A stretch of 47,880 nucleotides of DNA from Halomonas sp. (GTDB lineage Bacteria > Pseudomonadota > Gammaproteobacteria > Pseudomonadales > Halomonadaceae), in NCBI RefSeq assembly GCF_007692655.1, contig NZ_REBQ01000076.1:1-47880 (forward strand), given 5' to 3'. Position numbers and translations under genes: made by a program. Shown piece by piece: positions 1 to 8,369 of the stretch; position 1 is the first letter of the stretch; every line of letters begins with the position of its first letter. The notes below the pieces were generated by a model. The model had not been told where the DNA came from and searched no databases. It worked only from the letters and a program-made list of their open reading frames with translations.

Positions 1-42
1 ATCAACTAGAAGAGATCAACTAGAAGCGATCAACCAGAAGTA
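1..42. repeat. 14-bp direct tandem repeat at the window edge
   Basis: Three consecutive 14-bp units, each close to ATCAACTAGAAGNG, occupy the first 42 bases; the third has one substitution in the core. A fourth, degraded unit may follow. The array touches the window boundary, so its real length is unknown. The unit length is not a multiple of three, so it is unlikely to encode a repeat peptide. Confidence 0.7.
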
Positions 43-57
43 TCAGCTACAGAAGTG

Positions 58-93
58 TTCCTATTACCCATTAAGCGTAGGCGATAATAGGAA
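58..93. repeat. 9-bp perfect inverted repeat in intergenic DNA
   Basis: TTCCTATTA at 58-66 is the exact reverse complement of TAATAGGAA at 85-93, separated by 18 bases. It is AT-rich and has no adjoining T-run, so it is a weak terminator candidate. It could be a protein-binding site or simply chance. Confidence 0.35.
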
Positions 94-190
94 AACGCAG
101 TCATCTACTATTAAGTTAACTCGCTGGCGCGCTGTGTCTAGCTAACGGTTTTAACGTTTCTTGTTATTATTCTAACGCTCGTTTAAACGG

Positions 191-583
191 TTATGCCTGC
201 CCAAATCGGCGATGTAAATAGGTATTTATCTCATCGGACTCATACATCCACTCTTCGCGCCCATCGTCATGGGTGATGTTTAAGCAGGGCGCTTTCACTT
301 TGCCACCGCCTTCCAGCAGGGCTTGCTTATGAATGGGGTCGAGTTGGGCATCGCGCAGTTCGATGTTTAGACCCAACCGTGCAATCTCTTTACGCACTTT
401 AATACAGAAAGGGCAGGTGCGGAATTGATAAAGCGCAAGCTGCTGGCATGCCTGGTCAACCTGTGCTTGCTCTTCAGGCGTACGTTCTACTGACTTGGGC
501 GTTGAAAGTTTTTCAGAAATCAGCATGACGGGGGCGAGAATCAAACGGAGACCGCGGAAAAAATAGCGAATAACAATGCGCAT
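191..583 (-). CDS. Membrane-anchored glutaredoxin-like protein
   Basis: A 130-residue protein with a hydrophobic N-terminal stretch (about residues 5-22, flanked by arginines) and then a glutaredoxin/GST-N-type thioredoxin fold. The motif TCPFC gives the CxxC redox pair, and the later KAPCL segment supplies the cis-proline-like region. The likely role is thiol-disulfide exchange or glutathione-dependent reduction at the inner face of the membrane. The start at 583 is chosen because AGGAG lies about 8 bases upstream; the frame stays open to 718, but that extension has no such site. It is transcribed away from mpl. The fold is clear; the substrate is unknown. Confidence 0.8.
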   Translation of the reverse strand: MRIVIRYFFRGLRLILAPVMLISEKLSTPKSVERTPEEQAQVDQACQQLALYQFRTCPFCIKVRKEIARLGLNIELRDAQLDPIHKQALLEGGGKVKAPCLNITHDDGREEWMYESDEINTYLHRRFGQA

Positions 584-856
584 TGTAAAAACTCCTTGCC
601 TAGAAATGTAGGTGCATACCATCGCTATGAGCTGATAGATCAGGCACCGAAAAAAATAGAAGGTTGCGGCATCCTGCAACAACTGAACGGATTTGTCACT
701 TGAAGGGTGTTTTGCCAACGTTAATCGCCGTTTAAAGCGATGATTGGATGAGCAAATTTAGCCAGCATGCTAGGCTAATCGGCTATTTTGATAGCTTTTG
801 TTCTATCGGATTAGCTTTAATGAATTTGTTTATTGGCGATTAACGGGGCAAGAGCC
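584..856. other. Divergent intergenic region, glutaredoxin gene / mpl
   Basis: This 273-base AT-rich gap must hold promoters for both divergent genes. A possible plus-strand -35 (TTGATA, 788-793) has no convincing -10 at 17 bases, so no promoter is called. No small gene with a ribosome binding site is seen. Confidence 0.4.
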
Positions 857-2245
857 ATGCATCTGCATATTATCGGTATCTGCGGCACCTTTATGGGGAG
901 CCTGGCACTGCTGGCACGTGAGCTTGGGCATCAAGTAAGCGGATCAGACCAGAGTGTATACCCGCCAATGAGTACCCAGCTGGTTGAGGCGGGCATTGCT
1001 TTGATGGAGGGCTATCAAGCGGATCACTTATCGCCAACGCCAGATTTGGTGGTGGTGGGTAATGCGATGTCGCGAGGAAATGCAGAGGTTGAGGCGTTGT
1101 TAAACAGCGGTATTCCTTATACGTCAGGGGCGCAGTGGTTGGCCGAGTACGTGCTGCCAGGTCGTCGGGTTATCGCCGTGGCAGGCACCCATGGCAAAAC
1201 GTCTACCGCAAGTGTTGTCGCTTGGTTATTGGAAAGTGCGGGGCTGTCTCCGGGGTTCTTAATTGGCGGCGTGCCGCGCAACTTCGGAGTGTCAGCTCGT
1301 ATAGGCGATCCCCAGGCGCCTTTTGTGGTGGAGGCTGACGAATACGACACCGCCTTTTTCGATAAGCGTTCCAAATTTGTTCACTATCGCCCACATATTG
1401 CGATACTAAATAATCTTGAGTTCGATCACGCCGATATTTTTCCTGACCTAGCCGCCATTGAGCGCCAGTTTCATCATTTAGTACGCACCGTGCCCAGCCA
1501 GGGGCACTTGCTAGTGGCAGATGAGCAGCCAGCACTTGAGCGTGTTCTGGAGCAGGGGTCATGGACCCCGGTTGAATATTTCGGCGCTCAATCCACCAGC
1601 GAATGGCAGTTTAAGCTAGAACGCGACGATGCCAGCCGCTTTCAGGTGATTCACTGTGGTGGCATGCCTGGCGTTGAGGAAGATGGCGTCGTGGAGTGGG
1701 CACTTACCGGTGAACACAACGCTCGCAACGCCTTGGGTGCACTGGCCGCTGCTCATCTATGTGGCGTTGATTTAGCCCGGGGCTGTGCGGCGCTGTCCCG
1801 TTTCGAAACGCCCAAGAGACGCCAGGAGGTGCGTGGCGAAATCAACGGTATTCAAGTTATCGACGATTTTGCTCATCACCCGACCGCGATTGCCGCCACA
1901 TTGAAGGGGCTGCGTGCAGCCACCACTAAAGGACGTTTGCTCGCGGTGATTGAGCCACGCTCGAATACGATGCGACTGGGGGCGCTGCGCGAACGGTTGA
2001 TCGAGAGTGTGGCTGATGCTGATAGCGTTTTTTGGTTTCAACCTGCGGGGCTTGATTGGTCGATGGAAGAGCTAGTGGCCACTCAGGGCGCGCATGCCCA
2101 TCTATATAGCGATATCACTACATTAGTGGATGCGGTCGTTGCTCAAGCGACACCGTTAGACCGTATTGTAGTGATGTCCAACGGTGGATTTGCAGGCGTG
2201 CATGAGCGTTTGCTTGCCGCCTTAACCATAGCCCAGGAGGGGTAA
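857..2245 (+). CDS. mpl: UDP-N-acetylmuramate:L-alanyl-gamma-D-glutamyl-meso-diaminopimelate ligase
   Basis: A 462-residue Mur-ligase family protein. Mpl joins the recycled tripeptide L-Ala-gamma-D-Glu-meso-DAP to UDP-MurNAc with ATP in the cytoplasm, returning peptidoglycan turnover products to synthesis. The N-terminal Rossmann region (HIIGICGTFMGSLA) is followed by the ATP-binding P-loop GTHGKTST at residues 110-117, the central EADEYDTAFFDKRSKF segment typical of Mpl rather than MurC, and the DDFAHHP motif of the C-terminal domain. The ATG at 857 matches the family N-terminus; an in-frame ATG at 833 would add eight residues. UbiX follows immediately, and the two genes are also neighbours in Pseudomonas, so they are probably co-transcribed. 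Confidence 0.95.
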   Translation: MHLHIIGICGTFMGSLALLARELGHQVSGSDQSVYPPMSTQLVEAGIALMEGYQADHLSPTPDLVVVGNAMSRGNAEVEALLNSGIPYTSGAQWLAEYVLPGRRVIAVAGTHGKTSTASVVAWLLESAGLSPGFLIGGVPRNFGVSARIGDPQAPFVVEADEYDTAFFDKRSKFVHYRPHIAILNNLEFDHADIFPDLAAIERQFHHLVRTVPSQGHLLVADEQPALERVLEQGSWTPVEYFGAQSTSEWQFKLERDDASRFQVIHCGGMPGVEEDGVVEWALTGEHNARNALGALAAAHLCGVDLARGCAALSRFETPKRRQEVRGEINGIQVIDDFAHHPTAIAATLKGLRAATTKGRLLAVIEPRSNTMRLGALRERLIESVADADSVFWFQPAGLDWSMEELVATQGAHAHLYSDITTLVDAVVAQATPLDRIVVMSNGGFAGVHERLLAALTIAQEG

Positions 2246-2923
2246 TTGTTGACTGATAACAGTACTGCAAAACTAGCCTTCAAAAAGCCGATTACCGTGG
2301 CGCTCACTGGGGCATCGGGGGCGCAGTATGGACTACGCCTGATTGATGTATTGGTGGATGCAGGCCATGAGGTGTGGGTAATGATTTCTAAAGCTGCCCA
2401 TATGGTGATTGCTACAGAAACTCCCTTTTCACTGCCGGCTCAGCCGCAGCGCTTAGTCGAAGCGCTGAGCGAGCGAAGTGGGGCACAGCCAGGTCAAATC
2501 CGCTGCTTCGGACGTGAAGACTGGATGGCTCCAGTGGCCTCGGGGTCCGGTGCGCCTTCGGCGATGGTCGTGTGCCCCTGTTCTACCGGCACGCTCTCTG
2601 CGGTCGCCACGGGGGCCAGCAATAACCTCATCGAGCGGGCTGCAGATGTGGCTATTAAGGAGCGCAGAACATTAGTGCTGGTGCCCCGTGAAAGCCCGCT
2701 TTCACCTATCCATCTTGAGCACATGCTGGCGCTGAGTCGGTTAGGCGTGGTGATCTTACCCGCCGCCCCAGGCTTTTATCATGGTCCGCAACGCATTGAT
2801 GATCTGATTGATTTTATTGTGGCTCGTATTCTTAACCAGTTAGGCATTGAGCATACGCTCGTGCCTCGCTGGGGTGAGGTCGACGGCGCCGCTAGTCCCA
2901 GCTCGGTAAAGGATGACGAGTAG
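2246..2923 (+). CDS. ubiX: Flavin prenyltransferase UbiX
   Basis: About 225 residues. UbiX attaches a dimethylallyl group to FMN to make prenyl-FMN, the cofactor of the UbiD decarboxylase in ubiquinone synthesis. The flavoprotein start motif GASGAQYGLRL, the CPCSTGTLSA loop, the RRTLVLVPRESP motif and the PAAPGFYHGP segment are all classic UbiX features. There is no ATG near the family N-terminus. Two consecutive TTG codons (2246 and 2249) lie just downstream of AGGAGG at 2235-2240, and 2249 has the better spacing (8 bases), so either may be the real start. The gene begins directly after the mpl stop, suggesting translational coupling. Confidence 0.93.
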   Translation: MLTDNSTAKLAFKKPITVALTGASGAQYGLRLIDVLVDAGHEVWVMISKAAHMVIATETPFSLPAQPQRLVEALSERSGAQPGQIRCFGREDWMAPVASGSGAPSAMVVCPCSTGTLSAVATGASNNLIERAADVAIKERRTLVLVPRESPLSPIHLEHMLALSRLGVVILPAAPGFYHGPQRIDDLIDFIVARILNQLGIEHTLVPRWGEVDGAASPSSVKDDE

Positions 2924-3547
2924 ATGATGTCGTGGGCCATGCTGTCTGTCTTTGTACCAACCTTTCTGTTTGTCTCTCTCACCCCTGGCATGTGTATGAC
3001 GCTTGCCATGGTGCTGGGGATGACTCAGGGCGTTAAGCGCACGCTGTGGATGATGATGGGTGAGCTCATAGGGGTGGGCTTAGTAGCTGCAGCAGCAGGG
3101 GCGGGCGTTGCTGCGCTGATGCTTCGTCACCCTGAGCTGTTTGCACTGTTCAAATGGGTGGGCGGTGGCTATTTGGGTTATTTAGGTATCATGATGTGGC
3201 GCTCACGTGGGCGTATGGCGATCCCCAATGAATTGAATGCGGGCCCTCCGGCGAGTCGCCTTCAGCTTGCGTTGCAGGGGTTTGTGACGGCGGTTGCCAA
3301 TCCAAAAGGGTGGGCATTTTTTATGGTCTTGCTGCCGCCGTTCTTGGATAGTAGCCGCTCCCTTGGCATCCAGCTCAGCCTATTAATCGCTGTGATATTA
3401 ACGATTGAGTTTGCCAGTATGCTGGTATACGCCACGGGCGGAAAAACACTCCGCAGTGTATTAGGCAAAAGTGGCAACGTGCGTTTACTTAATCGCATTG
3501 CAGGTACCTTGATGATCGGGGTAGGCCTGTGGCTTGCCCTTGGCTAA
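2924..3547 (+). CDS. LysE/RhtB family amino-acid exporter
   Basis: A 207-residue, very hydrophobic protein with about six membrane segments. The N-terminal FVSLTPGMCMTLAMVLG pattern, the following GVKRT loop and the later NPKGWAFF motif are characteristic of the LysE/RhtB (threonine/homoserine efflux) superfamily. It probably exports an amino acid or related metabolite across the inner membrane; the substrate cannot be told from sequence. It starts one base after the ubiX stop, with a second ATG at 2927, so it is likely the last gene of an mpl-ubiX-lysE transcription unit. It converges on the DedA-PAP2 gene. Confidence 0.88.
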   Translation: MMSWAMLSVFVPTFLFVSLTPGMCMTLAMVLGMTQGVKRTLWMMMGELIGVGLVAAAAGAGVAALMLRHPELFALFKWVGGGYLGYLGIMMWRSRGRMAIPNELNAGPPASRLQLALQGFVTAVANPKGWAFFMVLLPPFLDSSRSLGIQLSLLIAVILTIEFASMLVYATGGKTLRSVLGKSGNVRLLNRIAGTLMIGVGLWLALG

Positions 3548-3567
3548 TCTAGGCCGTTCGTCATCCT

Positions 3568-4971
3568 CTAAACAGGCGGTAAAAAACCGACCCGAGCGCT
3601 GACCAGTACCAGCGATGCAATGCCTAACAGCAGCCAAGGACAAGGACGTAAACTGGCCCTTGGCTGCTGCTGCCAATGAAGCATGGTGAGCGCACAGACA
3701 ATCATGCCCAGTAACGCCCCTCCGACCAGGTCGCTAAACCAGTGAACGCCAATCATCAGGCGGGAAAGTGCCATGGGCAGTGCTAACGCAAGCGCCACCC
3801 AGTAGGCCCAAAAGCGCCTTTTGTGGGATATTTCAGCCGCGATAAAAGCCGCTGCCAAGCCGCATAGCACCACGGCTGTAGAGGTATGCGCGCTGGGGTA
3901 AGAGAAAGACCCCGTTAAGTACTCCGGTGTTTCAGGTCTGGGGCGGGCAAATAAAGCCTTGCCTAGCGTATTGAGCAGCGCGATGCTCGCCAAGGCACCA
4001 CTCCAATGCAGTAGTGCATCAAACCTTTTGCGAACCAACATCCATAGTGCCCAAGGCAGTATCAGGGCGATGATGCCGTAGGTATCACCCACTCGAGCAA
4101 AAATAATACCTACTGAATAGAGCAGATCATTTTGCAACCACTCGAAAAGCCGTTGAACAAGCAGATCCATTTCTAATGGGCCATGATGGGCAGTGACGAG
4201 CAGCGTCCAGCCTGAAAGGCTGCCCAATGCAATCACCAACAGCAGCAGTGAGGCCAGCGGCACCTCACCTGACTGGCTCATGACTAACCATGGTCGGCGC
4301 AACCACGGCAGCCTGCGAATGCTACCGGCAATGATGCGGTAAAGCCTTCCTTTGCGGGTGGCCTGTTGTCGTCCCCATGAAAACACCACGGCCAATACCA
4401 CAATAATGGCGGCGAGTATCACCAGCGCAGCTTCAAGTCCCGGGGGGAGATCCAAATGGTGTTGCCAGGCACGTCCAAGCAGGTAACCGGGTAGCACATA
4501 GGCGGGTGCCCAGAGCGCTGCCGACCCCACGTTGGCCCATGCGAAGGTGCGCGGTGACATGTACATCATTCCTGCCACCAGAGGGATAATGGGCCTGACC
4601 GGGCCAACAAAACGGCCTATAAAAACTGAAGAAATGCCATATCGATCGAAGAAGCGTGATCCACGCGCCAGCCATTCAGGGTGCTGCGCAAGAGGCCAGC
4701 GTTTAGTGACTTGATCACCATGGCGATAACCTAACGTAAAGCTAATGCTATCCCCTAAAATAGCGCCGATAAAAGCCGCGCCAACTAGCCATGCCAGCGC
4801 AACCTCTTGATGCCCCGCCAGAGATGCCGCGGTGGTTATAAGTACAACACCGGGTACCAGCAAGCCCACCAGTGCCAGCGATTCCAATAAGGCGATGATT
4901 AAAACCAAACACACCAGCATCGTGGGAGATAGTGTTAAGGAATAGAGCGTATCGGCAAGCTGCACAAGCAT
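3568..4971 (-). CDS. DedA-family transporter / PAP2 phosphatase fusion protein
   Basis: A 467-residue polytopic membrane protein with two fused modules. Residues about 15-200 are a DedA/VTT domain, with the acidic ALLESLALVGLLVPG opening, GDSISFTLGYRHGD, the arginine motif FIGRFVGPVRP near 117-126 and the PGYLLG segment. Residues about 240-435 are a PAP2 lipid phosphatase carrying all three catalytic motifs: K338-x6-R345-P346, PSAH (359-362) and S403-R404-x5-H410-x3-D414. DedA proteins have been implicated in undecaprenyl-phosphate flipping, and PAP2 enzymes dephosphorylate undecaprenyl pyrophosphate, so lipid-carrier recycling is the likely role (inference). A GGAG sits directly against the ATG; a GTG six bases further in (4965) has better spacing and may be the true start. 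It is last in a minus-strand operon with two degenerate-GGDEF genes. Confidence 0.9.
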   Translation of the reverse strand: MLVQLADTLYSLTLSPTMLVCLVLIIALLESLALVGLLVPGVVLITTAASLAGHQEVALAWLVGAAFIGAILGDSISFTLGYRHGDQVTKRWPLAQHPEWLARGSRFFDRYGISSVFIGRFVGPVRPIIPLVAGMMYMSPRTFAWANVGSAALWAPAYVLPGYLLGRAWQHHLDLPPGLEAALVILAAIIVVLAVVFSWGRQQATRKGRLYRIIAGSIRRLPWLRRPWLVMSQSGEVPLASLLLLVIALGSLSGWTLLVTAHHGPLEMDLLVQRLFEWLQNDLLYSVGIIFARVGDTYGIIALILPWALWMLVRKRFDALLHWSGALASIALLNTLGKALFARPRPETPEYLTGSFSYPSAHTSTAVVLCGLAAAFIAAEISHKRRFWAYWVALALALPMALSRLMIGVHWFSDLVGGALLGMIVCALTMLHWQQQPRASLRPCPWLLLGIASLVLVSARVGFLPPV

Positions 4972-5007
4972 CTCCAGCTCAGCATAGAAGGAATAGACAA
5001 CTGCTTA

Positions 5008-5940
5008 TTAAACGTTGGCCAAGGCAAGGCCACGTGCCTCAAGCCGCTTAACATAAAACGCGAAGCTTTCTGTGCGAATAGGTAAACATGCAGCGATGCG
5101 TACCTCAAGGTGGCCAGTTTCAACCAGTACCCGCTGAGAGAGGGCTCTCTGTAAACGCTCGCGGACTAATAATGCACCGCTCTCACTGGTATCCGGAAGG
5201 ACAAGCCAAAACGTGGCTTTATCGGCTCGGCCCAGTAAGTCATGATCCCGACAGCGGCTATTCACTTCGCTGCATAAAGCCTCTAGCAGCGCTATCTGTG
5301 CTCGGTGGCCAAACTGCTCTTCAGCCATATCTAGCTGCGGTAGGTGTAATACCAATACCGCCAATTTCTGGTTAAGCATTGCCGCGCGCTGGTATTCGTT
5401 ATGTAGGCGCTCTTTTAGGGTATCGATATGGTAAGCATTACACTCACTGTCGTTGGGATCTGTTGCGCGCAGCAGAGCTCTGCGTCGCGCATGCTCCCAG
5501 CGTGGTAGGGCGAGTAGCAGCGTTAAAGCGATGTAGCCCACCATTATAGCGGCTGGGGCGGTAGCTAAACCTGGGAGAAACCACCATACCGGCCCAGCAG
5601 CAATACTCACTAACACAGCTGCCCCCAATGGTAGCAGCAAGAAGGCTGCGGTAATCGGTAAACCCAGCCAGATAAGCGATACGTGAGGCTGATAATAGAA
5701 GGCGCCAAGCACGACGGAATAGATGCAGCAAAGCAATATAATGCTTGGTAAATAGGTTTTAAGGCCTTGCCCCATGTGCATCAGAAGTGCTGCGACGAGC
5801 AGTAGAGTCGTAAAAGTGGGGATGAGCAAATCGCGATATTCGCCCATGGCATACAGCCATAGCGTATAGCCGATCATGACGACAATACTTGAGCCATGGG
5901 CGAGCGTCATTAAGCGGTTGGATATGTGATGCTCAGTCAT
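5008..5940 (-). CDS. Membrane protein with degenerate GGDEF domain
   Basis: 310 residues. The first ~145 carry about six hydrophobic segments; the rest resembles a diguanylate-cyclase (GGDEF) fold. Where active enzymes have R-x-GGDEF-x-x-x-LP, this protein has R238-A-DKATF-WLV-LP (site residues 240-244), so the GTP- and metal-binding residues are lost. No RxxD inhibitory site is evident at the expected place. It is therefore unlikely to make c-di-GMP and may act as a sensor or protein-binding scaffold (inference). It shares a four-base ATGA overlap with the upstream GGDEF-like gene and ends 36 bases before the DedA-PAP2 gene, which points to one operon. Overall architecture is clear; function is not. 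Confidence 0.75.
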   Translation of the reverse strand: MTEHHISNRLMTLAHGSSIVVMIGYTLWLYAMGEYRDLLIPTFTTLLLVAALLMHMGQGLKTYLPSIILLCCIYSVVLGAFYYQPHVSLIWLGLPITAAFLLLPLGAAVLVSIAAGPVWWFLPGLATAPAAIMVGYIALTLLLALPRWEHARRRALLRATDPNDSECNAYHIDTLKERLHNEYQRAAMLNQKLAVLVLHLPQLDMAEEQFGHRAQIALLEALCSEVNSRCRDHDLLGRADKATFWLVLPDTSESGALLVRERLQRALSQRVLVETGHLEVRIAACLPIRTESFAFYVKRLEARGLALANV

Positions 5941-6791
5941 GTCGTCTCTCGCACGCCTTCAGTCGGCAGTTTGCTCATACCCAGCACTGTCAGTGTCTCA
6001 GGTTCTATATGCATTAGTTCCAGGTATTCACTTGCCGTGTTTTCAGGCAGGCCAGCGAGCAATAGATGGCGCCGTTCGGCAGCTTCTTGCGGCGTGCGTG
6101 AAAGCATTAGAGTGACAAGCGTATTGCCATTTAAGCGATAGACATTTTCGAAATCGTAGGTTAATTCACATAATTTATGCGCCGTTGGCCAAAGCTGGTG
6201 ACGCTTCACCTGTAGGATAAATACTTCTCCATGGATCCCTTCACGTTCACAGCGCGTCTGCTCTCTGGCAATATCGCGTAGTAGTTGTTCACCGGCCCAT
6301 AGGTTCAGGCCAGGAATCAAACGAAGGCGTTGGCGGATGGAACCGTTGATATCGATTAACTGCTGTGCACGTGATAAAGCAAGCAGGCTGAGGATGGTCA
6401 TTGAGGAAAGTAACAGCGTAAATTCAGGGGCATTCAAAAACGGTGCCAGCATCACGGTGCTAATCAGCGCTGCGCAAAGATTAAAGGCTACTACCCAGCT
6501 TTTTTGAGGTAGCATCAACATGGCAGCCCAAGCCCAAATTAAAATGCCGTGCCGCTCAGGCGCAACGGCGATTAGACCCACCAGCAGCACGCCCGGTAAC
6601 GCTTGCCAAGGGCGGCCACGGGAGCGCCGGTGGCTGAAGTCGAGCATTAACGCGGTGATAAATAGCCAGCCAACAGAGAGCCAAAGCACCAGCGCTGTGG
6701 TCGGGTTGGTAGCCGGAGTCCATAACGCCAAGGCAACGGCAGCGGCTAAAAGATTAGCCCTTAGCAGGCGGATTTTGTATTTACTTTGCAT
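5937..6791 (-). CDS. Second membrane protein with highly degenerate GGDEF-like domain
   Basis: 284 residues: about six hydrophobic segments to residue ~140, then a soluble domain. The segment LIPGLNLWAGEQLLRDIAREQ (from about residue 158) mirrors the DPLTGLxNR opening of GGDEF domains, and R219-L-NGNTL-VTLML sits where R-x-GGDEF would be. All catalytic residues are missing. It looks like a diverged partner of the next gene, and the two overlap by four bases. The ATG at 6791 has only a weak AGG-type ribosome site. It is probably the first gene of the operon ending with the DedA-PAP2 fusion. The family assignment rests on pattern and context, so it is moderate. Confidence 0.65.
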   Translation of the reverse strand: MQSKYKIRLLRANLLAAAVALALWTPATNPTTALVLWLSVGWLFITALMLDFSHRRSRGRPWQALPGVLLVGLIAVAPERHGILIWAWAAMLMLPQKSWVVAFNLCAALISTVMLAPFLNAPEFTLLLSSMTILSLLALSRAQQLIDINGSIRQRLRLIPGLNLWAGEQLLRDIAREQTRCEREGIHGEVFILQVKRHQLWPTAHKLCELTYDFENVYRLNGNTLVTLMLSRTPQEAAERRHLLLAGLPENTASEYLELMHIEPETLTVLGMSKLPTEGVRETT

Positions 6792-6899
6792 GGTGGCCTA
6801 CTATTCATCCTGAATAACCGAAAGTATCCTAACACGACACACATTAGTGGCTTAATTATCCTCAGTATAACGTTGAAATGGCATAGCAAAAGTTTAAAC

Positions 6900-6938
6900 C
6901 TCAAGGATGGCTGTGTTACCGCGTCTATCCACCTTGAG
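6900..6938. promoter_or_regulatory. Inverted repeat upstream of proA
   Basis: CTCAAGG at 6900-6906 pairs with CCTTGAG at 6932-6938; with one bulged A the stem extends to ten pairs (TGG with CCA). A second inverted repeat, GTACCTC/GAGGTAC, lies at 6971-6986. Either could be a leader structure or operator for proA, or for the divergent GGDEF-like operon. No regulator is identifiable. Confidence 0.3.
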
Positions 6939-7021
6939 TAGGGTTATTCTAATCGCTTTAACCGCCATAAGTACCTCCTGAGGTACCATTGACACTATTT
7001 ACGATAACGCATGGAGACAGC

Positions 7022-8329
7022 ATGAGCGTTTTAACACCGTTCCAAGACGAGTCCCTTCAGCACTTATCTGATGGTAATGTGCCGGCCTACATGCAGGCGC
7101 TGGGTAAGGCTGCTCGTCGGGCGGCAAGCGAACTACGCCGTGCAGACACTGGGCTGAAAAACCGCGCTCTTGAGGCCATAGCACAGCGTTTAGCTCAAGC
7201 GCGTGGAAAAATTTTAGAAGCCAATGCCGCTGATTTACAACGCGGTCAAGAAAGCGGCCTAGAGAGTGCGCTGCTGGACCGTCTGGCCTTAAACGAGTCG
7301 CGTATAGACGCTATGATTAATGGTCTGCACCAAGTGGCTGCCTTGCCAGACCCGGTGGGTGAGGTGAGTGATATGCGCTATCGGCCCAGCGGTATTCAAG
7401 TGGGTAAAATGCGTGTCCCGCTAGGTGTTATTGGTATTATTTATGAATCTCGTCCCAATGTAACGCTGGAAGCTGCCAGTTTAAGCTTGAAGTCTGGCAA
7501 TGCCTGTATCTTGCGGGGTGGTTCAGAGGCAAGTGAGTCAAATGCTGCGCTTAGTGCCTGCATCCAGGCGGGGTTGGCGGATGTGGGACTACCTGCGGGA
7601 AGTGTGCAGGTAGTCGCCACCATCGACCGTGCCGCCGTGGGTGAAATGATCAGCATGCCGGAATATGTCGATGTCATTATTCCCCGTGGTGGTAAGTCAT
7701 TGATTGAGCGCATTTCCCGGGATGCTCGCGTACCGGTGATTAAACACCTGGATGGCGTTTGTCACGTTTATATAGATACAACCGCTGATCCTGCCAAGGC
7801 GCTAGCGATCGCCGTTAATGCAAAAACGCATCGCTACGGCACCTGCAATACGATGGAGACGTTGCTGGTTGATGCGCCCATTGCTGACCTGCTATTACCC
7901 GAGCTGGCTCGCGCGTATGGCCAACATGGGGTAGAGCTTCGTGGCTGCCAGCGTACTCAAGCTCTGCTGCCTCAGGTAGTGGCTGCCAGCGAAGAGGACT
8001 GGCACGCCGAGTACTTGGCGCCGGTATTGGCAATCAAAATTGTCGAGGGGATTGATGAGGCGATCGCTCATATTGAGCATTATGGCTCTCACCATACCGA
8101 TGCCATTGTCACTGAGGATTACTCTCTCACTCGGCGGTTTATGGCAGAAGTTGATTCCAGTTCAGTGATTGTTAATGCATCTACCCGTTTTGCCGATGGT
8201 TTTGAGTATGGGCTCGGTGCCGAAATAGGGATTTCGACGGACAAACTTCACGCCCGTGGCCCGGTGGGATTGGAAGGCCTAACCTCACAGAAGTACGTGG
8301 TTTTTGGTGATGGTCAGGTGCGCGAGTAA
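7022..8329 (+). CDS. proA: Gamma-glutamyl phosphate reductase
   Basis: A 435-residue aldehyde-dehydrogenase superfamily enzyme that reduces gamma-glutamyl phosphate with NADPH to glutamate semialdehyde, the second step of proline synthesis. Diagnostic segments include [45 protein letters not shown], and the catalytic-cysteine region [12 protein letters not shown], with [26 protein letters not shown] near the end. The ATG at 7022 has GGAGA seven bases upstream and fits the family length; an in-frame TTG at 6989 is less likely. It heads the nadD-rsfS-rlmH run, the order also seen in Pseudomonas. In halophiles proline can also serve as an osmolyte, which may matter here (inference). Confidence 0.96.
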   Translation: MSVLTPFQDESLQHLSDGNVPAYMQALGKAARRAASELRRADTGLKNRALEAIAQRLAQARGKILEANAADLQRGQESGLESALLDRLALNESRIDAMINGLHQVAALPDPVGEVSDMRYRPSGIQVGKMRVPLGVIGIIYESRPNVTLEAASLSLKSGNACILRGGSEASESNAALSACIQAGLADVGLPAGSVQVVATIDRAAVGEMISMPEYVDVIIPRGGKSLIERISRDARVPVIKHLDGVCHVYIDTTADPAKALAIAVNAKTHRYGTCNTMETLLVDAPIADLLLPELARAYGQHGVELRGCQRTQALLPQVVAASEEDWHAEYLAPVLAIKIVEGIDEAIAHIEHYGSHHTDAIVTEDYSLTRRFMAEVDSSSVIVNASTRFADGFEYGLGAEIGISTDKLHARGPVGLEGLTSQKYVVFGDGQVRE

Positions 8330-8352
8330 TGCCTGGACGAGTAATGCTTGGA
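8323..8352 (+). repeat. 15-bp tandem duplication over the proA stop codon
   Basis: CGAGTAATGCCTGGA (8323-8337) is followed directly by CGAGTAATGCTTGGA (8338-8352), one mismatch. The first copy holds the proA TAA; the second copy lies between proA and nadD. It looks like a local slip duplication. Confidence 0.75.
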
Positions 8353-8369
8353 GCTGAAGAGGTGGTCGA

